Source: Sphingomonas sp. 1F27F7B
GTDB taxonomy: Bacteria; Pseudomonadota; Alphaproteobacteria; Sphingomonadales; Sphingomonadaceae
Reading direction: 5' to 3'
Assembly: GCF_005503355.1 (NCBI RefSeq)
Contig: NZ_SCMK01000003.1
Coordinates: 186,001 to 250,000, forward strand
Length of the DNA: 64,000 bases
Below are positions 24,624 through 32,987 of the stretch, piece after piece (position 1 is the stretch's first letter; every line of letters begins with the position of its first letter). The notes under the pieces are model-generated. The model made no database searches and was not told the origin of the DNA. It was given only the letters and a program-made list of their open reading frames with translations. The position numbers and the translations under genes are program-made.

Positions 24624-25592
24624 TCAGTCTTTCCCGGCAAGGACTTGGGCATAGGCATCGGGATCGGCATTGCCCCCGGAAAGGATCACGAGCAAGCCCG
24701 GCTTCACGTCCAGCTTGCCGGCGAGCAGCGCCGCCAGCGCCACCGCGCCGCCCGGCTCCACCACCACGCGCAGTTTCGCCGCCGCCCAGCGCTGCGCCGC
24801 GCGCACTTCCGCCTCGCTCACTGCCAGCCCGGTCGCGCCTCGCCGCGACAGCACGTCGAAGGTAAGCGGCGAGACGCGCATGGTCTGCAGCGCATCGCAT
24901 GCCGTGGGCGGCGGATTCTCCCCCACCGGCTCGATCCACCCCGCGTCGAGGCTGCGGCGCATGTCGTCCCAGCCCTCGGGCTCGACAGTGACGATCTCGG
25001 CATCGGGCAGCGCCAGCGCCAGGCCCGCCGACAGCCCGCCGCCGCCGCAGGGCACCAGCACGTTCGTGAAGTCGGGCAGCCGGGCCTCGACGATCTGCGT
25101 CATCGCCTCGATCCCGGCGCTTCCCTGCCCCTCGATGATCCAGGGATCGTCGAAGCTCGGCACCAGCGTCGCGCCGCGGGCATGGGCGAGATGCGCGGCG
25201 ATCTTCTCGCGGCTCTCGGTCATCCGGTCATAGGAGACGATCTCGGCGCCCGTCGCGAGCGTGGCGTCGCGCTTCACCTTGGGCGCGTCGGCGGGCATCA
25301 CGATCACCGCCGGGATGCCCAGCTTGCGCGCCGCCCAGGCGACTCCCTGCGCATGATTGCCCGATGAGAAGGCGACCACGCCCCGCTCGCGGGCCGGATC
25401 GTCCAGCGCAGTGAGCCGATGCCAGGCGCCGCGAATCTTGAACGCACCGATCGGCTGAAGGCACTCAGCCTTGAAGCACACCGGCACCCCGCGAATTTCC
25501 TGAACGAACAAAGGGGTTTGCGGCAGGATCTCCGCGACCTTGGAGGCGGCGTCGCGAACGCCCGCGCGCGTCGGTTGTCGCACAATTGTCAC
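24624..25592 (-). CDS. Threonine/serine dehydratase (fold-type II PLP enzyme)
   Basis: A 322-residue enzyme with the PLP lysine K52 in PIGAFKIRGAWH, the substrate loop SSGNHAQGVAWAA and the glycine-rich phosphate loop CGGGGLSAGLA. It lacks the C-terminal ACT regulatory domain of biosynthetic IlvA, so it fits catabolic threonine dehydratase or serine racemase. A GTG at 25592 is the start. It is divergent from the polyamine gene at 25744 and heads an operon with two small membrane proteins. Confidence 0.87.
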   Translation of the reverse strand: MTIVRQPTRAGVRDAASKVAEILPQTPLFVQEIRGVPVCFKAECLQPIGAFKIRGAWHRLTALDDPARERGVVAFSSGNHAQGVAWAARKLGIPAVIVMPADAPKVKRDATLATGAEIVSYDRMTESREKIAAHLAHARGATLVPSFDDPWIIEGQGSAGIEAMTQIVEARLPDFTNVLVPCGGGGLSAGLALALPDAEIVTVEPEGWDDMRRSLDAGWIEPVGENPPPTACDALQTMRVSPLTFDVLSRRGATGLAVSEAEVRAAQRWAAAKLRVVVEPGGAVALAALLAGKLDVKPGLLVILSGGNADPDAYAQVLAGKD

Positions 25593-25743
25593 AATTCACC
25601 CCTGCCATGAAATTCCCGGTCTCGAATCACTTTACACCCCGATCCAACGTCCTTATGTGCCGCCTTCCGCTGCCCCATGGGACTTCCAACCGCAAGGCAG
25701 CTTTTGTCAACGATCGCCGTAAGGCACTTGGAGGTCCCTTGAG

Positions 25744-26967
25744 TTGCACAAGCATCATAGCGCGCTGGGGTTAGCGACCGTCCCCACCGGCAATGTCCGC
25801 ATTGCCGACATCGTGAAGGCTCGTCCGGTTCAGCCGGTCACGCTCGTCCGTCCGCACGCCGCGGCACGGGCCGCCCGTTTCTTCGTGGAGAAGTTCCCGG
25901 GCCGGTCCATGTATGCGGTGAAGGCCAATCCGAGCCCCGAGCTGCTGCAGGTCCTCTGGGATAACGGCATCACGCATTACGACGTGGCGTCGATCGCCGA
26001 GGTGCGCCTCGTTTCCCGCACCCTGCCGGAAGCGACGCTTTGCTTCATGCACCCGGTCAAGGCCGAAGAAGCGATCGCCGAGGCGTATTTCACGCATGGC
26101 GTCCGCACCTTCAGCCTCGATTCGATCGAGGAGCTGGAGAAGATCGTCGCGGCCACCAAGGGCGCGAGCGACCTGACGCTGTGCGTCCGCATGCGCGTCT
26201 CGTCGGATCATTCGAAGCTCAGCCTCGCGTCGAAGTTCGGCGTCGGCCCGGGTGAATCGAAGGAGCTGCTGATGGCGGCCCGCCAGGTGGCGGATGCGCT
26301 CGGCATCTGCTTCCATGTCGGCTCGCAGGCGATGTCGCCGGATGCGTACTCCAACGCGATGGAGCGCGTGCGCGTGGCGATCGTCGAGGCCGGCGTGACC
26401 GTGGACGTGATCGACGTCGGCGGCGGCTTCCCCTCGACCTATCCGGGCATGGAGCCTCCGCCGCTCGAACTCTATTTCGAGACGATCCACCGCGCGTTCG
26501 AGAGCCTGCCGGTCTCCTATTCGGCCGAGCTCTGGGCCGAGCCGGGCCGTGCGCTGTGCGCCGAATACAGCTCGATCATCGTGCGCGTCGAGAAGCGCCG
26601 CGGCGACGAGCTCTACATCAACGACGGCGCCTATGGCGCGTTGTTCGATGCGGCGCATATCGGCTGGCGCTTCCCGGTCCGCCTCCTGCGCGAGCCGGAG
26701 TCGAATGCCCGCGACGTGGCGTTCAGCTTCTACGGCCCGACCTGCGACGACCTCGACCACATGACCGGCCCGTTCGACCTTCCGGCGGACGTACATGCCG
26801 GGGACTATATCGAGATCGGCATGCTCGGCGCCTATGGCTCGGCGATGCGCACTGCGTTCAACGGCTTCGGCTCGGACGAGATCGTCGTGATCGACGACGA
26901 GCCGATGGCGTCGCTCTACCTGCCGCAAGCGGAACGGCCGCTCCACTCGAACGTCGTGAAGCTGTAA
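25744..26967 (+). CDS. Ornithine/lysine/arginine-type decarboxylase (fold-type III)
   Basis: A 407-residue PLP decarboxylase of the eukaryotic ornithine decarboxylase group. The PLP lysine K60 is in YAVKANPSPELL, the glycine-rich loop is DVGGGFPSTYPG, the phosphate-binding residues are in AEPGRALCAEY, and the catalytic Cys is in FYGPTCDDLDHM. It would make putrescine (or cadaverine) for polyamine synthesis; sequence alone does not fix ornithine versus lysine. The start is a TTG with GGAGG nine bases upstream. The deoxyhypusine-synthase-like gene follows. Confidence 0.88.
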   Translation: MHKHHSALGLATVPTGNVRIADIVKARPVQPVTLVRPHAAARAARFFVEKFPGRSMYAVKANPSPELLQVLWDNGITHYDVASIAEVRLVSRTLPEATLCFMHPVKAEEAIAEAYFTHGVRTFSLDSIEELEKIVAATKGASDLTLCVRMRVSSDHSKLSLASKFGVGPGESKELLMAARQVADALGICFHVGSQAMSPDAYSNAMERVRVAIVEAGVTVDVIDVGGGFPSTYPGMEPPPLELYFETIHRAFESLPVSYSAELWAEPGRALCAEYSSIIVRVEKRRGDELYINDGAYGALFDAAHIGWRFPVRLLREPESNARDVAFSFYGPTCDDLDHMTGPFDLPADVHAGDYIEIGMLGAYGSAMRTAFNGFGSDEIVVIDDEPMASLYLPQAERPLHSNVVKL

Positions 26968-26984
26968 CGTCACAACGCTTTAAA

Positions 26985-27068
26985 CCGTCATTCCCGTGAA
27001 GACGGGGATCCAGAGACACAGGCGAGGAATTGCTTGGCTCTGGATCCCCGCCTTCGCGGGGATGACGG
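26985..27068. repeat. REP-type inverted repeat between the two polyamine genes
   Basis: Two arms, CCGTCATTCCCGTGAAGACG at 26985 and its near complement ending at 27068 (GCGGGGATGACGG), enclose about 30 bases. The arms can form a long stem. No T-run follows, so it is not a clear terminator, but it separates the decarboxylase from the gene at 27157. It belongs to the dispersed GTCATCCCCGCG family described below. Confidence 0.75.
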
Positions 27069-27156
27069 ATATGTCTTTGGGGTCTAAGTGCCCCGAATAT
27101 CGGGTTACCGCGTCCCCTTTGAATGACGGCGGCATGGCAAGAATATGGGAGATCCC

Positions 27157-28236
27157 ATGACCGACACCCTCACCAAGACCGCGGCGGCCAACGCCCCGAT
27201 CAACGACACCCGCAAGGCGGAGCTGCTGTCGAAGCAGGTCAAGCACATCGACATCAAGTCGTTCGACGCGCGCCCGATCGTCGACGCGATGGCCGATATG
27301 AGCTTCACCAGCCGCGACCTCGGCCGCGCCACCAAGATCTACAACGAGATGCTGGCCGACAAGGACTGCACCGTCGTCCTGGTGATCGCCGGCTCGACCT
27401 CGGCCGGCGGCTGCATGGACCTCTATGCCGAGCTGGTGCGCAACAACATGGTCGACGTGATCGTCGCCACCGGCGCCACCATCGTCGACATGGATTTCTT
27501 CGAGGGCCTCGGCCACAAGCACTATCAGGCGCTCGAGATCCCCGACGACGACACGCTGCGCTCGCTCTACATCGACCGCATCTACGACACCTATATCGAC
27601 GAGGAGCAGCTCCAGGACTGCGACCACACGATCAACAAGATCGCGGAATCGCTCGAGCCCAAGCCCTATTCGTCGCGCGCCTTCATCCGCGAGATGGGCA
27701 AGTATCTCGTCGAGCACGGCAAGAAGGACAACAGCCTGGTCAAGCTCGCCTATGAGCATGACGTGCCGATCTTCTGCCCGGCGTTCGTCGACTCGTCGGC
27801 CGGCTTCGGCCTGGTCAAGCACCAGGTGGACGCGGCCAAGGAAGGCCGTCCGTACATGGTGCTCGACGCCATCGCCGACTTCCGCGAGCTCACCGAGATC
27901 AAGATCCAGGCGGGCACCACCGGCCTGCTGATGATCGGCGGCGGCGTGCCGAAGAACTTCATCCAGGACACCGTCGTCTGCGCCGAGATCCTCGGCCATG
28001 AGGACGTGGAAGTGCACAAATACGCTGTGCAGATCACCGTCGCCGACGTGCGCGACGGCGCCTGCTCGTCCTCGACTCTCCAGGAGGCGGCGAGCTGGGG
28101 CAAGGTCAACACCGGCATCGAGCAGATGGTGTTCGCCGAAGCGGGCTCGGTCATGCCGCTGCTGGCGTCGGACGCCTATCACCGCGGCCATTGGCGCGAG
28201 CGCGTCAAGCGCGGCTGGGCGAAGCTCTTCGCCTGA
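27157..28236 (+). CDS. Deoxyhypusine-synthase-like protein (likely homospermidine-type enzyme)
   Basis: A 359-residue homologue of eukaryotic deoxyhypusine synthase. The segment QEAASWGKVNTG matches the human active-site region around Lys329, putting the essential lysine at K316; VIAGSTSAGGCMDLYAELV fits the NAD-binding part. Bacteria lack eIF5A, the eukaryotic substrate, and bacterial members have been linked to making homospermidine from other polyamines. Placement behind a PLP decarboxylase supports a polyamine role. GGGAG five bases before the ATG at 27157 decides the start over an ATG 12 bases upstream. A terminator follows. Confidence 0.85.
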   Translation: MTDTLTKTAAANAPINDTRKAELLSKQVKHIDIKSFDARPIVDAMADMSFTSRDLGRATKIYNEMLADKDCTVVLVIAGSTSAGGCMDLYAELVRNNMVDVIVATGATIVDMDFFEGLGHKHYQALEIPDDDTLRSLYIDRIYDTYIDEEQLQDCDHTINKIAESLEPKPYSSRAFIREMGKYLVEHGKKDNSLVKLAYEHDVPIFCPAFVDSSAGFGLVKHQVDAAKEGRPYMVLDAIADFRELTEIKIQAGTTGLLMIGGGVPKNFIQDTVVCAEILGHEDVEVHKYAVQITVADVRDGACSSSTLQEAASWGKVNTGIEQMVFAEAGSVMPLLASDAYHRGHWRERVKRGWAKLFA

Positions 28237-28259
28237 TCCCTCGCGATCGCTGCGAAACA

Positions 28260-28292
28260 GGGCGGTCGGGGACATCCCCGGCCGCCCTTTCC
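28260..28292 (+). terminator. Rho-independent terminator after the deoxyhypusine-synthase-like gene
   Basis: GGGCGGTCGGGGA pairs with TCCCCGGCCGCCC around a very short loop, giving a 13-base-pair stem with one G-U pair, followed by TTTCCTT. It lies 24 bases after the stop codon and between two converging genes. Confidence 0.75.
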
Positions 28293-28305
28293 TTGCCGGC
28301 CCCGC

Positions 28306-29061
28306 CTAGCGAACGAAGAAGGCAGTGCGCGCCACGCCCGCATTGTTGGTCGGCGCCATCCAGGCGCGGACCTCCACTTCGTAGAGGCCGGAGACCGTGG
28401 CCGGAACCGCCGCGCCATAGGTGCCCGACTTGGCATCGAACCGCAGCGTCACGGGCTGGGAGGCCACGCCGTTGACGGTCACATGCGCCTCGACCTCCGT
28501 ATCGCCCGCCCGCCAGGGGCCGCCTTCCGAGATCGTGCAGCCGCACAACATGGTCACGCCCACGCGAAGCTGCACCGTCTCGCCCTTGCCGACCCACCGA
28601 TAGGCGATGGGATCGGCGATATCGACGATCAGCCCGGGCAGCTCCATCAGCCATCCGTCCCCCGCGGTCAGGTGGCGGCCCGGCAGGACCCATTGGGTGC
28701 TTGTGGCGGTCGTGGTCGCCTGGGGCTGGCTGAGCGGGCCGGTCACCTGCAACGTCACTCGGCGCGGGCGATCGATGTCCAGCCTCGTCCGGAACACCGC
28801 CGAGCCTGCATCGGACTTCGCGGCGCCCTTCTCGCCGCCCATGATCCGCTGCGTGTCGCCGGTGGTGCCCGAAGTCGTTCCCCTGGCGAGGGTCTCGCCG
28901 GTATCCGCGTCGGTCATGACGATCAGGACGGGCGCGGCATAACCGCCGAGGAACTTGGCGCCGCGCGCGATTACGCGGACTTCCACATCGGTCGGGTCGG
29001 CCATTGCCGGCTGGGCCAGGAGGATCGCCGCGCACGTCGCAAGGCCCGGGAAGAAACGCAT
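28306..29061 (-). CDS. Secreted beta-rich protein of unknown function
   Basis: A 251-residue protein with a signal peptide (FFPGLATCAAILLAQPAMA). The mature part is rich in predicted strands (VEVRVIARGAKFLGGYAAPV; VTLQVTGPLSQPQ; YEVEVRAWM), which suggests one or two beta-sandwich domains, and holds a close Cys pair in LCGCTI. I recognise no family. GAGGAG is seven bases before the ATG at 29061. It lies 28 bases after the serine hydrolase gene on the same strand, so the two are probably one operon. Confidence 0.68.
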   Translation of the reverse strand: MRFFPGLATCAAILLAQPAMADPTDVEVRVIARGAKFLGGYAAPVLIVMTDADTGETLARGTTSGTTGDTQRIMGGEKGAAKSDAGSAVFRTRLDIDRPRRVTLQVTGPLSQPQATTTATSTQWVLPGRHLTAGDGWLMELPGLIVDIADPIAYRWVGKGETVQLRVGVTMLCGCTISEGGPWRAGDTEVEAHVTVNGVASQPVTLRFDAKSGTYGAAVPATVSGLYEVEVRAWMAPTNNAGVARTAFFVR

Positions 29062-29089
29062 CGTCATGCTCCTCGAAGATTGAACCATG

Positions 29090-30586
29090 TCATTTGGCGG
29101 CGGACGGCGGGGCGAGATCCCCGACGATCGCCTTGATTCGGGCATTGCCGGGATCGAGCGCCAGGGCACGCGCATAGCTCGCACGCGCCGCGTCGATCCG
29201 CCCGGTCGCGCGATAGGCTTCGCCCAGGCTGTCATGCGCGTTCGGCGAGCGGGAAAATTCGCGCACATTCCATTCGAACGGCGGAAGCGCGGTTTCGGCA
29301 TCGAGGATCTGCATCGCATCATAGCCGACGCGATTCACGATTTCCTCGACGAGTTGCGGAGGCGTCGTCGCCTTCAACCCGGCGATCGCCGCATCCCAGC
29401 GCCCCGAAGCGAGCCCGCGGAACAGCGCTTCCTCCCGCAGCTCGGTCGCGCGCGCCGCGCCCGGCATCACCAGATCGGCCAGCAAGGTCACCAGCCGGTG
29501 CCGGTCGAAAGTCGATCGCCCGCCATTGTCGAAATAGATCGCAGTCGCGCAATCGTCCGGATCCGCCGCCCGGAAGAAGTGCCGCCAGACCAGCCGGACA
29601 TCGCCGCCATGGCCGACGATGGTGACGTCGCCGTGCCGATAATATTCCCAGCCATGCGTGTGCCATGCCGCCGCGCCGGACGGCATCGCGAACGGCGCCC
29701 AGGAGGCGCGCAGGGTTTCGAGCGGCAGCAGGTCGCCGCGCAGCAGCGCCTGGCTCCACCTCACCATGTCGGCCATCGTCGTGAAGACCCCCGTCGAGCC
29801 GAACGTATAGGCCGGCATGGACGGCAGCGCGAATGGAGCCGGCGGTCCGTCGCGCCCTGGAACCGGCCGATAGCTCGATACCAGCCCCGGCAACCGCACT
29901 GCGCCGCGCGGATAGCCGGTATGATAGCCGGTGTGGCGCAGCCCGGCCGCGCGGAACTGGCTGGCGGCCAGCACGGTCAGCGGCGCGCCCGCCGCCTGCT
30001 CCAGCGCCTGGCGCGCGAACAGCATGTTGGTCTGGTTATAGTCGTTCCGCGTCCCGGTCGCGAAGCGCAGCGGCTTGTCGCGGATGGCGGCGAGCGCCCC
30101 TTCCTCGGTCGGCGCGACGAAGTCCGGAATATAGTCCGGCAATCCCGAGACATGGGCAAGCGCCTGGGCGAGCGTGATCCGGCGCCACGCGTCGGGCAGC
30201 CCGTCCCGGATCCTGCCTAGCGACATCGACGGATCGAGCACTCCGCGCCGGGCAGCCTTGAGCAATTCGACGACCAGGAATAGCTTCGACACCGAGAAGA
30301 TGGGATAGACGGACCGGTCCGTGATCGGTGCGCCGGTGTCGCGATCCGCCAGTCCCGCGTGGCGGAGATGGACGAGCCTGCCCCGCCGCAGCACGGCGAC
30401 GGAATAGCCGACCGTGCCATAGGCCGATGCCGTAGCATCGAGCAGCGCGTCCAGCTGCGTCGCTATCGACTCCCCCGCGAACGCGCGTGCGCCCGGCATG
30501 CGCATCGCCGGCGCCGCCACGCCTGCCAGGCCGAGGCCCAGGACATGGCGCCGGTCGGACAGAAGGAGATGATCTTGTGATGGCAC
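29090..30586 (-). CDS. Serine hydrolase with a TPR-like tail, possible Tat substrate
   Basis: A 498-residue protein. The N-terminus has a twin-arginine-like signal (SDRRHVLGLGLAG). The hydrolase domain has SVSK at 98-101, a second motif NDYNQTN (Tyr-Asn-Gln) and a third HGG motif (VGHGGDVR). After about residue 440 comes a tetratricopeptide-like unit (SPNAHDSLGEAYRATGRIDA and following). Fusions of this kind occur in predicted esterases and D-aminopeptidases; the tail may bind a partner such as the secreted protein encoded downstream. GTG start with AAGGA upstream. Divergent from the CadC-like regulator at 30724. Confidence 0.8.
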   Translation of the reverse strand: MPSQDHLLLSDRRHVLGLGLAGVAAPAMRMPGARAFAGESIATQLDALLDATASAYGTVGYSVAVLRRGRLVHLRHAGLADRDTGAPITDRSVYPIFSVSKLFLVVELLKAARRGVLDPSMSLGRIRDGLPDAWRRITLAQALAHVSGLPDYIPDFVAPTEEGALAAIRDKPLRFATGTRNDYNQTNMLFARQALEQAAGAPLTVLAASQFRAAGLRHTGYHTGYPRGAVRLPGLVSSYRPVPGRDGPPAPFALPSMPAYTFGSTGVFTTMADMVRWSQALLRGDLLPLETLRASWAPFAMPSGAAAWHTHGWEYYRHGDVTIVGHGGDVRLVWRHFFRAADPDDCATAIYFDNGGRSTFDRHRLVTLLADLVMPGAARATELREEALFRGLASGRWDAAIAGLKATTPPQLVEEIVNRVGYDAMQILDAETALPPFEWNVREFSRSPNAHDSLGEAYRATGRIDAARASYARALALDPGNARIKAIVGDLAPPSAAK

Positions 30587-30723
30587 GGAGCGATTTCCTT
30601 GCGTGGTGCGTGTCGAACGGGAATCGGCTATCGCGTCCGGTCGAAAGCGCCGAATGACATCTCGTGACCTGGTCTGACATTCGGCGATCGGCCGCGCCTT
30701 GGCGCTTGTTGGTGGACGATGTG

Positions 30724-31497
30724 ATGCTTCGCTTCGACGATTTCCGTCTCGATCCTGCCGCGCTGCAGATCTTCCGGGGAGACGCGCAGCTCGATGCGCC
30801 GCCGCAGGTGGTGGAGGTGCTGGCCTATCTGATCGACAATGGCGGACGGACGGTCGGACGGCGGGAGCTGCTCGATCGGTTCTGGCCGCGCGCCGGCACC
30901 GGCGGCGACGCGTCGCTCAACACCTGCATCCGCCGCATCCGGGCGCTGCTCGGCGACGAAGCCGATGCCCCGCTCTATATCCGAACCCGGCCGCGATCGG
31001 GCTATCGCTTCATCGGCACCGCGGATGCCCCGCCCGCGGCCAGGCCCGCCCCCCGTGCCGGCCGCCTCGCGATCGCGGGGGGCCTGTTCGCCGTCCTCGC
31101 CGCCAGCGGCGCCGTCTGGGCGCACGGCACGGTCTTCCCGCCTCGGCACCGCATCGCCATCGAGCCGGTCCAGGGCCTGTGCGAATATGTGCTCTTCCCC
31201 AAGTTCAATGCGGGTCTGCGCGAGAGCTTCGTGGCCGAGGTCAGCCCCCTGCTGCCCAAGGGCTACAGCGTCGCCGCCAGCAGTGCCGGCGCCGATCTCC
31301 ATGCGCGCGTCAGCGTGCGGCAGACGCCCCGGCAGACCGTCGTGGTGGTCAATCTCGTCGACAGCGACGGCGGGCGCCTGCTGTGGTCGGGGCAGTTCGC
31401 CGCGGCGACCGATACGGAGGACTATCTGCCCCTGCAGCGCGCCTTGGCCCGGCACATGGCGAGCGGGCTCCGCAAGGCCCTGGCCGAACGCGGCTGA
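30724..31497 (+). CDS. CadC-like membrane-anchored transcription regulator
   Basis: A 257-residue one-component regulator. Residues 1-98 form an OmpR-type winged helix (LRFDDFRLDPAALQIFRGDA; SLNTCIRRIRALLGD; IRTRPRSGYRFIG). A membrane segment follows at about 108-128 (LAIAGGLFAVLAASGAVW) and then a periplasmic domain of about 120 residues. In the CadC/ToxR group the outer domain senses a signal and the cytoplasmic domain binds DNA while still membrane-bound. It faces the serine hydrolase operon across about 140 bases, which makes that operon a likely target. Confidence 0.8.
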   Translation: MLRFDDFRLDPAALQIFRGDAQLDAPPQVVEVLAYLIDNGGRTVGRRELLDRFWPRAGTGGDASLNTCIRRIRALLGDEADAPLYIRTRPRSGYRFIGTADAPPAARPAPRAGRLAIAGGLFAVLAASGAVWAHGTVFPPRHRIAIEPVQGLCEYVLFPKFNAGLRESFVAEVSPLLPKGYSVAASSAGADLHARVSVRQTPRQTVVVVNLVDSDGGRLLWSGQFAAATDTEDYLPLQRALARHMASGLRKALAERG

Positions 31498-31563
31498 AGC
31501 GGCAGCAACATCGCGGCATCAATCCGGTTGCAGTGCAACGGCCGACGCATCAGTGAGAGATGA

Positions 31564-32145
31564 ATGCCCCGTCTGACCGAAGCGACCGCCGCCAAGCGGC
31601 GCATGCACATATTGGACGCGACCGCGCAGTGTCTGTTCGAGCGCGGGCTGCTCGCCACTTCCGTCGATGACGTGTGCGCCCAGGCCGGAATCAGCAAGGG
31701 CGCCTTCTACAGCCACTTCCCGAGCCGGGACGCGCTGATCCACGCCGTGACCGACATGCTCGCCGCCGAACTCGGCCCGATCGAGGACGGCAGCATCGCG
31801 GCACTCGCCGATTCGGTGTTCGAGCGCCAGATCGCCCCCGCCCTGCCCCCGGCCCATGCCCGGTTCGGCATCGAAGTCACCGCCGCCAGCGCCGGGGACA
31901 GCGGCCTGCGCGAGCGCAACACCGCCAATCTCGAGCGCCTTCGCCATGCAGTGGAAACTGCGGCCCGCAGCCTGATCGCCACCGGCAAGGCGCGTGCCGA
32001 TGCCGATGCGACGGCGGTGGGCTGGCTGGTCCAGGCGCATGTGATGGGCGTGCTCTGTCGCAACGCGGTCTGGCCCGCGCAGGACGAGGCGGCGCTGCGC
32101 CGCGGCACGCATCTGCTCCTCGAAGGCGTGCTCGCCCCGATTTAG
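31564..32145 (+). CDS. TetR-family transcription regulator
   Basis: A 193-residue repressor-type protein with the TetR helix-turn-helix in residues 10-55 (ILDATAQCLFERGLLATSVD; ISKGAFYSHFPSRDALI). The helical C-terminal domain would bind a ligand and has no clear specificity. It follows the CadC-like gene by 66 bases and precedes the MAPEG gene, which it may control together with itself. GAGAG upstream of the ATG. Confidence 0.88.
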   Translation: MPRLTEATAAKRRMHILDATAQCLFERGLLATSVDDVCAQAGISKGAFYSHFPSRDALIHAVTDMLAAELGPIEDGSIAALADSVFERQIAPALPPAHARFGIEVTAASAGDSGLRERNTANLERLRHAVETAARSLIATGKARADADATAVGWLVQAHVMGVLCRNAVWPAQDEAALRRGTHLLLEGVLAPI

Positions 32146-32204
32146 TTGCATTTACGAACCGATTTTGGCAGCCTTTCCGCCACGACGCAGCGGAGGGGAC
32201 TGCA

Positions 32205-32636
32205 ATGCATAGTGAGATTCTCGCGCCGGTCGTGGCGCTGGTCGCCTGGACGCTGGCGATGCTGGTCTGGATGCTGGCGCTGCGTCTGTCGGCGATGCGC
32301 AAGGCCGGCGTCGATATGGGCAAGCTCGTCGGCACGCGCGGCGCCGATGCGGACAAGGTGCTGCCGGCCCAGGCCCAGTGGAAGGCGCACAACTATAATC
32401 ACCTCCACGAGCAGCCCACGCTGTTCTACGCGGTCGCGCTGACGCTGGCGCTGCTCGGCCAGGGCGATGGCCCCAATTTGTGGCTCGCCTGGGCCTATGT
32501 GCTGCTGCGTATCGCCCACAGCCTGGTGCAGGCGACCTTCAACAGGGTCTCGATCCGCTTCCTGTTCTTCCTGCTCTCCACGCTGGCGCTGGTGGCGCTG
32601 ACGGCGAGCGCGGGGATGGCGGTCTTGGGTCGCTAG
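32205..32636 (+). CDS. MAPEG-family membrane protein
   Basis: A 143-residue integral membrane protein with four hydrophobic segments and the MAPEG signature around KAHNYNHLHEQPTLFYAVAL. Eukaryotic relatives are glutathione-dependent membrane enzymes of leukotriene and prostaglandin synthesis; bacterial members have an unsettled role in lipid or stress metabolism. GGAGG eight bases before the ATG. It follows the TetR gene by 59 bases. Confidence 0.85.
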   Translation: MHSEILAPVVALVAWTLAMLVWMLALRLSAMRKAGVDMGKLVGTRGADADKVLPAQAQWKAHNYNHLHEQPTLFYAVALTLALLGQGDGPNLWLAWAYVLLRIAHSLVQATFNRVSIRFLFFLLSTLALVALTASAGMAVLGR

Positions 32637-32641
32637 ACTGA

Positions 32642-32772
32642 GAACCCAAACAAGTATCTGATTTTCCTTCGTCATCCCCGCGCAGACGGGGATCCAGGGT
32701 AGCAGGGGATACCGGCGCCATCATGCGAACGCCGTCCGAAGAGGGCAGGACGTGCCGCACCCGCTCCACACA
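32642..32772. repeat. REP element, long copy shared with 53376-53499
   Basis: About 125 bases starting GAACCCAAACAAGTATCTGA are repeated with few changes at 53376-53499, including the REP arm GTCATCCCCGCGCAGACGGG, the flank GGATACCGGCGCCATCATGC and the following GCAGGACGTGCCGC. Together with the next element it fills the gene-free gap 32637-32987. Confidence 0.75.
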
Positions 32773-32778
32773 TAACTC

Positions 32779-32913
32779 CGTCATCCCCGCGCAGGCGGGG
32801 ATCCAGGGTGATACGGGATATCGATGCCATCACCCGAACGCTCTCCGGAGAGGGCTGGATCTGCCGCACGCGCCCGCCCTTGGCCCTGGATCCCCGCCTG
32901 CGCGGGGATGACG
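32779..32913. repeat. REPIN-like inverted pair of REP arms
   Basis: The arm CGTCATCCCCGCGCAGGCGG starts at 32779; its inverted partner, GCCTGCGCGGGGATGACG, ends at 32913, about 80 bases apart. The pair could fold into one large hairpin. The inner flank GGATATCGATGCCATCACCC resembles those of the other copies. Confidence 0.75.
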
Positions 32914-32987
32914 AAAGAGGGACATTTGTCTGAAGAGGACAATCGCCACACAAATTCAGGATGACGGCGGATTTGCAGGGTGCCGCG

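Noticed and set aside
26985..27068. Intrinsic terminator for the decarboxylase gene
   Set aside because: The stem is strong but no T-run follows, and the sequence belongs to the dispersed REP family, so it is listed as a repeat.
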